Source of the DNA: an uncultured Fidelibacterota bacterium
GTDB lineage: Bacteria; Fidelibacterota; Marinisomatia; Marinisomatales; UBA1611
Direction: 5' to 3'
Assembly (NCBI GenBank): GCA_913043235.1
Contig: CAJWLO010000013.1
Span: 1-63,351 of the forward strand
Length of the DNA stretch: 63,351 nt
Shown: piece by piece, positions 28,493 to 37,094 of the stretch
Layout of the letters: every line of letters starts with the position of its first letter
Position numbering within the stretch: position 1 is the stretch's first letter
Translations under genes and position numbers: made by a program
Notes under the pieces: generated by a model
Told to the model about the DNA's origin: nothing
What the model saw: only the letters and a program-made list of their open reading frames with translations
Database searches by the model: none

Positions 28493-29092
28493 ATGAATAT
28501 TCAAATGAAATCTAAAGATGATTATAGGCCAATTTTGATTGATTTGGGTTGTGGTAATAAAAAATATCAGTCTTCAGTTTACAAAGTTATCGGAATAGAT
28601 TTATCCGATGATTCAGATGCTGATCTTTATATTTCTGCATTCGATTTACCATTAGAAGATGAAAGTGTAGATTATGCTTATTCACGCCATTTTATTGAAC
28701 ATTTTGATATTGAAAATCTAGAGAAATTATTTTCAGGAATCTTCAGGGTATTAAGCCAAGGTAGTACATTTGAAATCATTGTACCCCATGTTTCGTGTAT
28801 ATCTGCATTCCAAGACCCAACCCATAAATCATACTTTACGAGAAATACGTTTTATAAATTGCAATATTTAGGTTTCAAAGTGACGGAAACAAGGTTTCAT
28901 TGGTTTAGAAAACCTTATAAGGGACGATTCCCAATCGTGGTAAAATTTGTTGATTATATGTTAAACAGATTTTTATTTCTTGAACGTTTTTCTCCATGTA
29001 TAGGTGGTATCTATGAAATTCGTTGTTTAATGGAAAAAAATAATTCAATGCTGGATAAAAGTTTTACCCCTGGTAAAAATTTAAATTATTAA
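28493..29092 (+). CDS. class I SAM-dependent methyltransferase, 199 aa
   Basis: This is a compact Methyltransf_11-type enzyme. Motif I is I-D-L-G-C-G-N-K-K (about residues 16-24), motif II I-G-I-D-L-S (about 34-39), and the H-F-I-E-H-F post-motif is near 67-72. It continues through F-R-V-L-S-Q-G to the end of the fold. Short SAM methyltransferases of this type recur in O-antigen and capsule loci. The 140-nt gap before it contains no other gene. A GT2 gene starts 1 nt after its stop. Its substrate is not readable; a sugar or lipid-linked intermediate is likely from context. Confidence 0.8.
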   Translation: MNIQMKSKDDYRPILIDLGCGNKKYQSSVYKVIGIDLSDDSDADLYISAFDLPLEDESVDYAYSRHFIEHFDIENLEKLFSGIFRVLSQGSTFEIIVPHVSCISAFQDPTHKSYFTRNTFYKLQYLGFKVTETRFHWFRKPYKGRFPIVVKFVDYMLNRFLFLERFSPCIGGIYEIRCLMEKNNSMLDKSFTPGKNLNY

Positions 29093-29093
29093 A

Positions 29094-29846
29094 ATGCATG
29101 AAGAAAAAATAACTATTATTATTGTTACATATAATGCATATCCATTTGTTAAAAGTTGCTTAGAATCAGTATTTACATATACTAATCCAAAACACCAAAT
29201 TGTTGTTGTGGATAATTATTCTGAGAAGAAAACTCGAGATTTTCTAATTGATTTAGAAAAAAAAGAGAAGATTAATTTAATTTTAAATAGTTCAAATAAA
29301 TTGTGGAGCCCCGCGAATAACCAGGGACTAAAAATTTCTGATGAAAATAGCCAATTCTGTCTACTACTAAACTCAGATGTAGAAATTCTTAAGAATAATT
29401 GGATTTCAGAATTGCAAAAACCAATGAAATACAAATCAATTGGAATTACTGGGACTCATCATAATTTTGTACCTATAAAACCCACTTATGGTGCAGTTGA
29501 TGGTTGTTGTTTTATGTTTCGGAAATCACTATTAAATAAAATTGGTTTTCTAGATGAGAAATTTCCATGGAATGGTGCAGGATTTGTCTTCACGGTTGCT
29601 GCTTGGGAAAAGGGGTCTTATTATTTTCATGTAAATGATTCATCTATAATCATTCATTATGGAAAACAATCAAGAATTGAAAATAAAATCCAGTTAAATA
29701 ATACCAAGGTGAACGTAAATAGTGTAATGCAGAATTATAATCTGAATCCGAAATTTGATTTTTACGCATATCTGAAATATAGATTTGGTTTATTTGATAT
29801 TAATAAATACATCAGTTCAATCAGGAAAAAAAATATTTCCAGTTAA
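29094..29846 (+). CDS. family 2 glycosyltransferase, 250 aa
   Basis: The GT-A fold starts with I-T-I-I-I-V-T-Y-N-A (about residues 6-15), followed by V-V-V-D-N-Y-S (about 38-44) and the metal-binding N-S-D-V-E-I (about 91-96, where D-x-D is replaced by N-S-D, as in many rhamnosyltransferase-like GT2 enzymes). There is no membrane helix. The catalytic Asp/Glu region after G-F-L-D-E is preserved but the C-terminus is short. It belongs to the glycan locus, between a methyltransferase and the flippase. DNA here is distinctly AT-rich. Sugar specificity is unknown. Confidence 0.82.
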   Translation: MHEEKITIIIVTYNAYPFVKSCLESVFTYTNPKHQIVVVDNYSEKKTRDFLIDLEKKEKINLILNSSNKLWSPANNQGLKISDENSQFCLLLNSDVEILKNNWISELQKPMKYKSIGITGTHHNFVPIKPTYGAVDGCCFMFRKSLLNKIGFLDEKFPWNGAGFVFTVAAWEKGSYYFHVNDSSIIIHYGKQSRIENKIQLNNTKVNVNSVMQNYNLNPKFDFYAYLKYRFGLFDINKYISSIRKKNISS

Positions 29847-29888
29847 TTATCTTAAAATTATTTTACAATTCCATTCTCATATAACTAA

Positions 29889-31361
29889 ATGAATATTAGA
29901 AAACCTGTTTTAATTGTAGGGAAGCACGGTTTGATCTATGGATTAGGAAATATTTTGTCTAAAGTAACAATATTTTTTCTTATACCCATTTATACGAATT
30001 ATTTAACGACAAAAGAAGTTGGGATTTTAGCTTTAATTGAAATGACTGAAATGTTTTTTATAACGATAGGTTCGAGTGCAATATACCAATCTACTTGGTA
30101 TAAGTTATCATTAAATAGTAAGGATTCTCGATCTAAAATCATTTTTTCAGGTTACATGGGTCTTATAATATCCAATATAGTCTTATTAGCCTTTCTCTCT
30201 TTTTTCATGGACGAATTTTATCAATTCTTAGGATTTTCAAAGAATACAGGTTATTCAATTGGCTATTTAGTGTTAATCAATATCCTCCTTCAATTTGGAG
30301 GAACATTCACACTAGCACTTTGGCAATATCAGCAAAAATCTATTCCATTTATCACCCTGTCTATATTTCAGTTAATAGGGATTTTAGCATTTTCCATATA
30401 TTTTGTGGTTTTTCAGTCTATGGGAATTTTTGGAATAATTTTAGGCAAATTTATTGTTTTTTTATTTATTTTTGTTTTTTCCACAATATTTCTTATTAAA
30501 AAATATTTTTCTATTCCATCATTCAAGATTTTTTATGAATTAATAAAGTTTGGGTATCCCCTAATCTTTATTGGATTAGCTACTCCCATATTAAATGTGT
30601 CAGATCGCTATTTTCTTAATTTATTTGTGCCGTTGAGTCAAATAGGTATTTATAGCATAAACTATAAATTTGGTATGTTAATTAATATGTTTCTGATTGT
30701 ACCGTTGCAGCGAGGATTGTTGCCAATGATTTACAGAGAAGGATTAAAGGATGAAATGAAACCCATATACAAAGATGTTTTGTTCTATTATTTGATTATT
30801 GGCTGTTTTTTTATTCTTGGGGTTACTTTTTTCATTGAACCTATCATTACTTGGATATCGAGTCCAGAATACACCAATGCTGCATATGTGGTGCCTTTTA
30901 TTTCGACGGCTTATCTAATTGCTGGATTTAGACCCTTTTTTCTACCTTTGATTGCTTTAAAAGACAGAACAGATTTACTTGGAAAAATCGCTGTAATTGG
31001 AATTGCTGTGTGCCTGAGTCTTAATTACGTACTTATCAAACAGTTTGGAATTGATGGAGCTGTGGCAGCAACTGTCTTCTCTTATCTTATATTTACTTTA
31101 TCACTATACTATGTAACCATAAAAATAGAAATTATGGACTGGGGCTGGCCACGAATTGGAAAAGTCATTGCATTGGCTTTTATTATTATTTCTGGAGTTC
31201 ATGTAGTTGGAAATCAATGGAATAGCTTTGAATGGATTTTTGGATTAATTGGGTTTATTAGTTTTCCAGTATTTTTATGGGCTTTCCGTATTATTGGCGA
31301 ACGCGAAATCAATGGCGTTAAATCAATCATAACCTTCTTACAAAATAAAATAAAATCTTAA
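29889..31361 (+). CDS. oligosaccharide flippase, Wzx/MOP family
   Basis: This polysaccharide-biosynthesis transporter of the MOP exporter superfamily moves lipid-linked oligosaccharides across the inner membrane. The 490 residues have about 12-14 hydrophobic helices. The N-terminus (G-L-I-Y-G-L-G-N-I-L-S-K, about 15-26) and the central P-I-L-N-V-S-D-R-Y-F-L-N region (about 233-244) are typical of Wzx proteins. It closes the glycan locus, and its presence implies repeat-unit assembly on undecaprenyl phosphate. No Wzy polymerase, chain-length regulator or initiating phosphosugar transferase is seen in the window, so those must lie elsewhere. The following kinase gene starts 2 nt later. Confidence 0.88.
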   Translation: MNIRKPVLIVGKHGLIYGLGNILSKVTIFFLIPIYTNYLTTKEVGILALIEMTEMFFITIGSSAIYQSTWYKLSLNSKDSRSKIIFSGYMGLIISNIVLLAFLSFFMDEFYQFLGFSKNTGYSIGYLVLINILLQFGGTFTLALWQYQQKSIPFITLSIFQLIGILAFSIYFVVFQSMGIFGIILGKFIVFLFIFVFSTIFLIKKYFSIPSFKIFYELIKFGYPLIFIGLATPILNVSDRYFLNLFVPLSQIGIYSINYKFGMLINMFLIVPLQRGLLPMIYREGLKDEMKPIYKDVLFYYLIIGCFFILGVTFFIEPIITWISSPEYTNAAYVVPFISTAYLIAGFRPFFLPLIALKDRTDLLGKIAVIGIAVCLSLNYVLIKQFGIDGAVAATVFSYLIFTLSLYYVTIKIEIMDWGWPRIGKVIALAFIIISGVHVVGNQWNSFEWIFGLIGFISFPVFLWAFRIIGEREINGVKSIITFLQNKIKS

Positions 31362-31363
31362 TA

Positions 31364-32527
31364 GTGAACACTTATCGTTATTCGGGAAATATAAAATCTG
31401 GTCTTTTTATTCTGGGTATTATTCTTATTATTGGGCTACTGACCTATACCCGCCAGTTGATCGATGAACTGAGACATGATAATCGCGAGATTGTACGACT
31501 CTATGCAGAAATAATTGCTAATACAGTACAGGATGAAAATGATACTAATCTTGATTTTGTGTTCGATAATATTATCAGAAAAGTCCAATTTCCCATTATT
31601 CAGACCGATCCCTTGCACGTACCTCAAATGTGGAAAAATCTCCCGGAATCCATCCAGAATAACACCCAACGAATTAAGTTTATGACTACCATGGATGAAT
31701 TAAATGAACCGATTCCCTTAATTTATAATGATGAGACTATCAATGCCTTCACCTTTGGATATTTACACTATGGCGATTCAACCTTGGTCCATAAACTCCA
31801 ATGGTGGACATACATTGAGTTGATTGCAATTACTGGTTTCATCTTACTAGGCTTTATTGGATTTACCTTTATCCGCAACAATGAAAAACGTCATATCTGG
31901 ATCGGTATGGCGCGGGAAACTGCCCATCAATTAGGAACTCCAGTCTCTGCCTTACTAGGCTGGGTGGACTGGCTGAAAGAACACCCAGAAAAAACTCTCG
32001 AATTGATTCCGGAAATGAAAGCAGATTTGAAAAGACTAGAGCAGATTGGACGTCGTTTCAGTAAAATGGGTTCTGAGCCGGAAATGGAAGAATTTGATCT
32101 GTCTGAGCGGGTCACGCGGGTTGTGAATTATTTAAAAATGCGTTTGCCAACTTTGGGTAAAAAAGTTGAACTGTTAAATGATATTTACCCTGGAATTATG
32201 ATTACCGCCAATGGTTCACTCTTAGCATGGTCAATCGAAAATATCATTCGCAATGGTATTGATGCCATAGATCGTAATGATGGTATGATTACTATTTCAT
32301 TAAAAAAAGAAGGAAATGGTGTTAATATCCAAATTAAGGATAATGGTCGGGGTATTCCCAAGAAAGATTGGAAAAATATCTTTCGTCCGGGGTTCAGTAC
32401 AAAAAAGTCAGGATGGGGACTTGGTCTTTCACTGTCTATGCGTATTGTACAGGATATCCATAAGGGAAGATTACAAATCCGTGAGTCAACCATGAATAAG
32501 GGTACAATCTTCGAAATCATCCTTTAA
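31364..32527 (+). CDS. membrane sensor histidine kinase, 387 aa
   Basis: Two membrane helices (about residues 12-30 and 148-170) enclose a periplasmic sensor region of about 115 residues. The dimerisation/phosphoacceptor box A-R-E-T-A-H-Q-L-G-T-P has the His at residue 188. The ATPase domain carries the N box N-I-I-R-N-G-I-D-A-I, the G1 box D-N-G-R-G-I-P and the G2 box G-W-G-L-G-L-S, so it looks catalytically complete. The start is GTG, 2 nt after the flippase stop. No response-regulator gene is adjacent, so it is an orphan kinase in this window. What it senses is unknown. Confidence 0.9.
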   Translation: MNTYRYSGNIKSGLFILGIILIIGLLTYTRQLIDELRHDNREIVRLYAEIIANTVQDENDTNLDFVFDNIIRKVQFPIIQTDPLHVPQMWKNLPESIQNNTQRIKFMTTMDELNEPIPLIYNDETINAFTFGYLHYGDSTLVHKLQWWTYIELIAITGFILLGFIGFTFIRNNEKRHIWIGMARETAHQLGTPVSALLGWVDWLKEHPEKTLELIPEMKADLKRLEQIGRRFSKMGSEPEMEEFDLSERVTRVVNYLKMRLPTLGKKVELLNDIYPGIMITANGSLLAWSIENIIRNGIDAIDRNDGMITISLKKEGNGVNIQIKDNGRGIPKKDWKNIFRPGFSTKKSGWGLGLSLSMRIVQDIHKGRLQIRESTMNKGTIFEIIL

Positions 32528-32577
32528 TATCGATTTCTTACTTAATAACTTTCGCTTCAAATACTAAAGGAATATTA

Positions 32578-32913
32578 GTGGACTTCTTATTCGCAGTAGC
32601 ACAACCTGGACAGACAGGAGGTGGAATTGTAACATTCCTGCCCTTTATCCTTATCATGTTCATTATCTATTTTTTGATGATACGTCCCCAGACAAAACGT
32701 CAAAAAGAGAAGCAAGCTATGAGGGATAATCTTAAAAAAGGTGACAAAGTAATCACCATGGGGGGCATTCACGGCATCATCCAAGGTTTCAAGGAAAAAG
32801 GGAAACTCGTCATATTGAAAGTCGATAAAAATACGAATGTCAATTTAAGTAAGACTGCAATTGCAGGACTTACCCAGCATGTATCCGATGAGGATCTGGA
32901 ACAACCTGCCTGA
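32578..32913 (+). CDS. yajC: preprotein translocase subunit YajC
   Basis: This is an accessory subunit of the SecDF-YajC complex at the inner membrane. A single hydrophobic helix (about residues 18-37) ends in the family motif Y-F-L-M-I-R-P-Q, followed by a charged K-x-R-x-K-E stretch and the conserved G-D-K-V-I-T-M-G-G-I-H-G (about 55-66). The length of 111 aa is normal. The start is GTG. The stop overlaps the start of def by one base. The usual partners secD and secF are not in this window. Confidence 0.95.
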   Translation: MDFLFAVAQPGQTGGGIVTFLPFILIMFIIYFLMIRPQTKRQKEKQAMRDNLKKGDKVITMGGIHGIIQGFKEKGKLVILKVDKNTNVNLSKTAIAGLTQHVSDEDLEQPA

Positions 32914-33467
32914 TGGCTGTACTTAATATTGTCCATTATGGAGATCCCATTCTTCGTAAAAAATGTGCACCTGTAAAGGATTTCTCAATACTGGGAAACC
33001 TTTTGGAGGATATGTTTGATACTATGTATGAGGCTGAAGGCATTGGCTTGGCGGCAAACCAGGTCGGTTTTAATTTGAGTTTGTTCATTATTGATATCTC
33101 TCATACGGAAGAAGCTGATGAACCAAATATTTTTATTAATCCTAAGATTACTTTAAAGGGAAGAGATCAAAATATCTATTCTGAAGGCTGCCTGTCTTTT
33201 CCGGGCATTACTTTGGATGTGGTTCGGCCGGAAAAAATCTCCCTGAAATATCAAACACCAGATGAAATATGGCATCAAGATGAATGTACCGGACTACTAT
33301 CCAGAGCTATCCAGCACGAGATGGACCATTTAAAGGGGGTATATTTTATAGATCGTATCAGTCAACTGGATCTAATGAAATATAAGCAAGAATTATTGGA
33401 TATTGAATCAAGCTCCAAAAAACAATCCGTTCACCCTACCCATGGTTCGAAGAGGTTTGTCCTGTAG
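32913..33467 (+). CDS. def: peptide deformylase
   Basis: This metalloenzyme removes the formyl group from nascent N-terminal methionine. All three motifs are present: G-I-G-L-A-A-N-Q-V-G (43-52), E-G-C-L-S-F-P-G (91-98, metal ligand Cys93) and Q-H-E-M-D-H (metal ligands His135 and His139). The length of 184 aa is typical. It is followed after 30 nt by fmt, the classic def-fmt-rsmB order in bacteria, and preceded by yajC with a one-base overlap. Metal (Fe or Ni) cannot be read from the sequence. Confidence 0.97.
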   Translation: MAVLNIVHYGDPILRKKCAPVKDFSILGNLLEDMFDTMYEAEGIGLAANQVGFNLSLFIIDISHTEEADEPNIFINPKITLKGRDQNIYSEGCLSFPGITLDVVRPEKISLKYQTPDEIWHQDECTGLLSRAIQHEMDHLKGVYFIDRISQLDLMKYKQELLDIESSSKKQSVHPTHGSKRFVL

Positions 33468-33497
33468 TTATCTCTTTAATTTTTCTTTAAAAGGTCA

Positions 33498-34427
33498 ATG
33501 ATGCGCATTGTTTTTATGGGCAACCCCGCCTTTGCAATCAAAACATTGGAAGCTATTCTTGACAGTACACATGAGCTTATTGCTGTTGTCTCTAACCCGC
33601 CAAAACCGATAGGTCGTGGACAGCGACTACTTTACACTGCAGTAGGTTCTTATGCAGTTGAACATAAATTAAATTTTATAGCTGTAGATGACATAAATAG
33701 TGATATCCTTATCACCCATTTAACAGCATTAAATCCTGATATTATTGTGGTGGTTGCCTATAAAATACTTCCGGATTCGGTGATCGATATATCACCATTT
33801 GGAGCAATCAATCTTCACGCTTCTTTGCTACCTAGATATCGTGGAGCAGCACCCATAGAATGGGCATTAATGAATGGTGAAAGAGTGACAGGAGTTTCAA
33901 TCTTTCAAGTCGCTTCAAAAGTGGATACGGGTGCTATCTTAAAGCAGGAAGAAATTCCAATTTTACCAGATGATAATTATTTATCCATGTCAACAAAATT
34001 ATGTGAAATAGGTGCCATTATGATCATTGATACTTTAAATGAACTGGAATCTGGAACAGCAGTGGCAAAAATACAGGATTCCTCCCAAGCTACCCATGCA
34101 CCGAAAATTTCAAAAAATATAACAGTTATAGATTGGTTCTGGCCTGCAGAAAAAATCCATAACTGGGTCAGAGGATTAGCTCCCAACCCAGGCATGATAA
34201 CTATAATTAAAGGCAAGCAACTTCGTATTTACAAAACATCCATTCGGGAAAAACCCGTAAAAAACAGACCGGGGACTGTTGTGTTTAAATCAAAAAATGA
34301 ATTGCAGGTTTCTACTGGTAAGGGAGTCCTTGCATTAATAGAGATTCAACTGGAAGGGAAAAAAAGGATGCCCGTTGAACTTTTTCTTCGCGGGTTTCCC
34401 ATAAAAGAAGGTGATGTGCTTGGATAA
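33498..34427 (+). CDS. fmt: methionyl-tRNA formyltransferase
   Basis: The enzyme formylates initiator Met-tRNA with 10-formyl-THF. The N-terminal formyltransferase domain (about residues 1-205) has R-I-V-F-M-G-N-P-A-F and the active-site segment I-N-L-H-A-S-L-L-P-R-Y-R-G-A-A-P (Asn, His of the catalytic triad; the SLLP motif). The C-terminal OB-like domain (about 206-309) starts after the linker with W-x-x-P-A-E-K-I-H-N. The 309 aa are normal. A second ATG directly follows the first, so the true start may be 33501. It overlaps rsmB by one base. Confidence 0.96.
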   Translation: MMRIVFMGNPAFAIKTLEAILDSTHELIAVVSNPPKPIGRGQRLLYTAVGSYAVEHKLNFIAVDDINSDILITHLTALNPDIIVVVAYKILPDSVIDISPFGAINLHASLLPRYRGAAPIEWALMNGERVTGVSIFQVASKVDTGAILKQEEIPILPDDNYLSMSTKLCEIGAIMIIDTLNELESGTAVAKIQDSSQATHAPKISKNITVIDWFWPAEKIHNWVRGLAPNPGMITIIKGKQLRIYKTSIREKPVKNRPGTVVFKSKNELQVSTGKGVLALIEIQLEGKKRMPVELFLRGFPIKEGDVLG

Positions 34428-35749
34428 TGATTCAGGATTATCGTTACGCATCTGTTGAGATCTTATTTCAATTTGAATCTAATAACCTACAGCTTCATTC
34501 TACTCGCAATCATTATTTTTCAGATTTATTCATAACATCAAGTAAAAAATCTAGAATAACGGCATTAACTAACCATATTACAAGGCTGAGAGGTAGGCTG
34601 GATTATATCATTGAACATGTGTCCGGCAGGAAAATAGAGCAAATGGATATAAGGCTACGTTATATTTTACGAATTGCTATTTTTGAGACTATTTTTGATG
34701 AAACCATACCTGAATATGCTGCTGTGAATTCTGCTGTTGATTTAACGAATAATTTATTAAGCCGTAAAGCTGCTAGGTTCACCAATGCTGTTCTAAGAAA
34801 GATGCTCAGACTAAGGCATTCCAACCCTGAATGGCTGAACTTACTTAGCTTAAATAATAAATGGTATTCATTGCCGGATTGGATTTTGCGGAGATGGACC
34901 AAGCGATTTATATCGGCGGACCTGAAAAAATTAATAATTGCAATGAATGAAAATCCACCTATTCATATTCGATTCAATCCAAAAAGAATTGATATTGATG
35001 ATGTGGTTACGGGCTTAAAAAATGATAAAATTGAAACTGAAAGTTTAAATACCATTAAGTATTTTCTAAAGGTGGATACCGGTGCGGCAAGGATATTATC
35101 AACGGATCTCTTTCAAGAAGGATTAATATCTATACAGGATCCTGCCGCAGGTGCTGTTGTGGAACTTTTAGACCCTGCCGAGGGTGAAATTATTTTGGAT
35201 GTTTGTGCAGCTCCGGGAACCAAGTCCCTATTAATGGCTGAAATATCAGGTAATAGTGGTAAAATACTTGCATCTGATATTGATCCAGAAAGAGTCAAAA
35301 TGGGTCAAAAAGATATAAGACGGCATGGTTTAAAGAATATTGAATGGTCTGTACTTGATGCTAGGACTGATATTTTGCAAAGAGCAGGTAAAATACTCAT
35401 CGATGCCCCTTGCACAGGAACCGGAGTTATGGCTCGTAAACCCGATATACGTTGGCGCAGGGAAAAAAAGGATATTGATCGATTTGTGAAGCTGCAGTCT
35501 GATTTATTGCATCATGTAGCTAACTATTTGGAGGAAGATGGAGAACTTGTTTATGCAACCTGTTCATTAGAGCCAGAAGAAAATTGGAGTGTGGTTGAAC
35601 GATTCCTTAATTTAAATGCTGATTTTATGTTCGTCCCGGGCTGTTCACATTTGCCAGAGACTTGGATCAACGAAAGAGGATGCTTGCAGACATTACCGCA
35701 TCTACATGGTGTGGATGGTATGTTCGCTGCCAAAATCAAAAGAATATGA
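34427..35749 (+). CDS. rsmB: 16S rRNA (cytosine-967 C5)-methyltransferase RsmB
   Basis: This SAM-dependent enzyme makes m5C967 in 16S rRNA. The N-terminal NusB-like helical domain (about residues 1-130) precedes the methyltransferase domain. That domain has motif I D-V-C-A-A-P-G-T-K-S (about 262-271), motif IV D-A-P-C-T-G-T-G-V (about 325-333) with one catalytic Cys, and motif VI Y-A-T-C-S-L (about 365-370) with the other. The 440 aa are normal. The last codons overlap the start of the PASTA gene (ATGA). It continues the def-fmt-rsmB set. Confidence 0.95.
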   Translation: MIQDYRYASVEILFQFESNNLQLHSTRNHYFSDLFITSSKKSRITALTNHITRLRGRLDYIIEHVSGRKIEQMDIRLRYILRIAIFETIFDETIPEYAAVNSAVDLTNNLLSRKAARFTNAVLRKMLRLRHSNPEWLNLLSLNNKWYSLPDWILRRWTKRFISADLKKLIIAMNENPPIHIRFNPKRIDIDDVVTGLKNDKIETESLNTIKYFLKVDTGAARILSTDLFQEGLISIQDPAAGAVVELLDPAEGEIILDVCAAPGTKSLLMAEISGNSGKILASDIDPERVKMGQKDIRRHGLKNIEWSVLDARTDILQRAGKILIDAPCTGTGVMARKPDIRWRREKKDIDRFVKLQSDLLHHVANYLEEDGELVYATCSLEPEENWSVVERFLNLNADFMFVPGCSHLPETWINERGCLQTLPHLHGVDGMFAAKIKRI

Positions 35750-36504
35750 TAAAAAATCTAATCAGCTTTCTCAGCGTTTTCAGCCTGTTTTCACTGGGAA
35801 TTATACTTTTAATTGACATGGTTATCATGCCAGCCTATATCCGTCAAGGCGAAGGGCGTTATATGGTAAATGTTATCGGGAAAAGTCTTAAACATTCAAA
35901 AAAATTATTATCTTCAGAAGGGTACAGAAATCTGGTCTCGGACACTCTTTACACAGGAATTTATGAACCGGGTACTATTGTTGATCAATATCCGGCGCCA
36001 AATACCTTGGTTAAGGAAGGAAGAACCGTACGTCTTAAAATTGCCCATCCTGAAAAGATGGTTGCTATTCCTGATTTGATCGGCAGATCCCTTCGCAGTG
36101 CAGAACTGGCCCTGAATCAAAATGGCCTTGAGGTGGATACTGTTTACCAAGAATATAATTCTGATGTCCCATCAGGAAATGTCACTTGGCAGTATCCTAA
36201 AGGAGGAGATTATCTTAATCGCGGAATGGGTGTGCATTTGACCATTAGTTTAGGGGTGCCACCAAACTTTTTTCAAGTGCCTAACGTGTTTGGATTAAGT
36301 AAGAAAAAAGCCGAAAAAGATTTGTTAAAGGCCGGATTTAAAATAGGTAAAATCTATTATCGCCAAAATGAAGATTTAATTCCTTATACGGTCTTGGACC
36401 AATCTATTCCCGCTGAAACTGTGTTGGAAGAACCGGCAATAGTTGATTTGACAGTAAGTGTTTTGGATATGCAGGATATCTTCAATCAAATGATTGACAA
36501 GTGA
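35746..36504 (+). CDS. single-pass membrane protein with PASTA domains, no kinase, 252 aa
   Basis: A short cytoplasmic tail is followed by one membrane helix (about residues 5-27), then three PASTA-like units at about 35-103, 103-174 and 174-243. These carry the typical strand-helix patterns V-P-D-L-I-G-x-S, A-x-x-A-L-x-x-x-G-L and P-x-x-G-x-x-V-x-L-x-I. PASTA domains bind peptidoglycan fragments or beta-lactams in PknB/StkP kinases and penicillin-binding proteins. Here neither a kinase nor a transpeptidase is fused. In many bacteria a PASTA kinase gene follows def-fmt-rsmB, and this protein sits in that slot. The start ATG 35746 overlaps the rsmB stop. Probable role: cell-wall sensing or scaffolding. 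Confidence 0.85.
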   Translation: MIKNLISFLSVFSLFSLGIILLIDMVIMPAYIRQGEGRYMVNVIGKSLKHSKKLLSSEGYRNLVSDTLYTGIYEPGTIVDQYPAPNTLVKEGRTVRLKIAHPEKMVAIPDLIGRSLRSAELALNQNGLEVDTVYQEYNSDVPSGNVTWQYPKGGDYLNRGMGVHLTISLGVPPNFFQVPNVFGLSKKKAEKDLLKAGFKIGKIYYRQNEDLIPYTVLDQSIPAETVLEEPAIVDLTVSVLDMQDIFNQMIDK

Positions 36505-37094
36505 ACTCACGTCTCCGTAACGAAATTTTCAGAAAAATCATCCATTTATTCGCATCCGTGATCCCGTTGGGGTATTACCTGATATTTCCGAATCGATCGC
36601 TGGTGGTAATAATACTGTTTCTATGCAGTGTATTTTCCGTTGCTATTGAGATTGGCAGGACTAGACTTCCAAGGCTAGAATATATTTTCAAACACTGGTT
36701 TAACCCCATGCTCCGAGATTATGAATCAAGAGGGGAAATAACCGGGGCTACCTGGCTGTTAATCGGTTCTTGTCTGACCATAGGACTATTCTCCAAAGAA
36801 ATAGCTGTGCCTGCACTTTTGTTTTTAACTGTAGGAGATACTTTTGCATCAATAGTCGGCATCACTTTTCCCATGGGCAGGATAAAAGGAAAAACTATCA
36901 GTGGAAGTATAACCGGCTTGATATTATCCCTTGCAGTTATTTTGCCGATCATGCATGAAATCAATGCTGTGATATTGATTTTAGGCGGGGTTGCAGCAAT
37001 GCTAATTGAACTGTCGCCAATTCCACTTAATGATAATTTAACCATTCCTGTATTATCCGGATTCATTATGCTGTCAGGGTCACAACTGCTGTGA
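36501..37094 (+). CDS. polyprenol/phytol/dolichol kinase-like membrane protein, 197 aa
   Basis: This is a multi-pass protein (about six to seven helices) of the CTP-dependent lipid kinase / CDP-alcohol group (dolichol kinase, SEC59, VTE5). It starts with R-x-x-x-R-K-I-I-H-L-F-A (about residues 6-17), typical of this family. Conserved pieces are G-E-I-T-G-A-T-W (about 78-85), L-T-V-G-D-T-F-A-S-I-V-G (about 108-119), K-G-K-T-I-S-G-S (about 128-135) and E-L-S-P-I-P-L-N-D-N (about 169-178). Likely reaction: CTP-dependent phosphorylation of a prenol or diacylglycerol. The start is GTG, overlapping the PASTA gene by 4 nt; the next gene overlaps in the same way. Confidence 0.75.
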   Translation: MNSRLRNEIFRKIIHLFASVIPLGYYLIFPNRSLVVIILFLCSVFSVAIEIGRTRLPRLEYIFKHWFNPMLRDYESRGEITGATWLLIGSCLTIGLFSKEIAVPALLFLTVGDTFASIVGITFPMGRIKGKTISGSITGLILSLAVILPIMHEINAVILILGGVAAMLIELSPIPLNDNLTIPVLSGFIMLSGSQLL

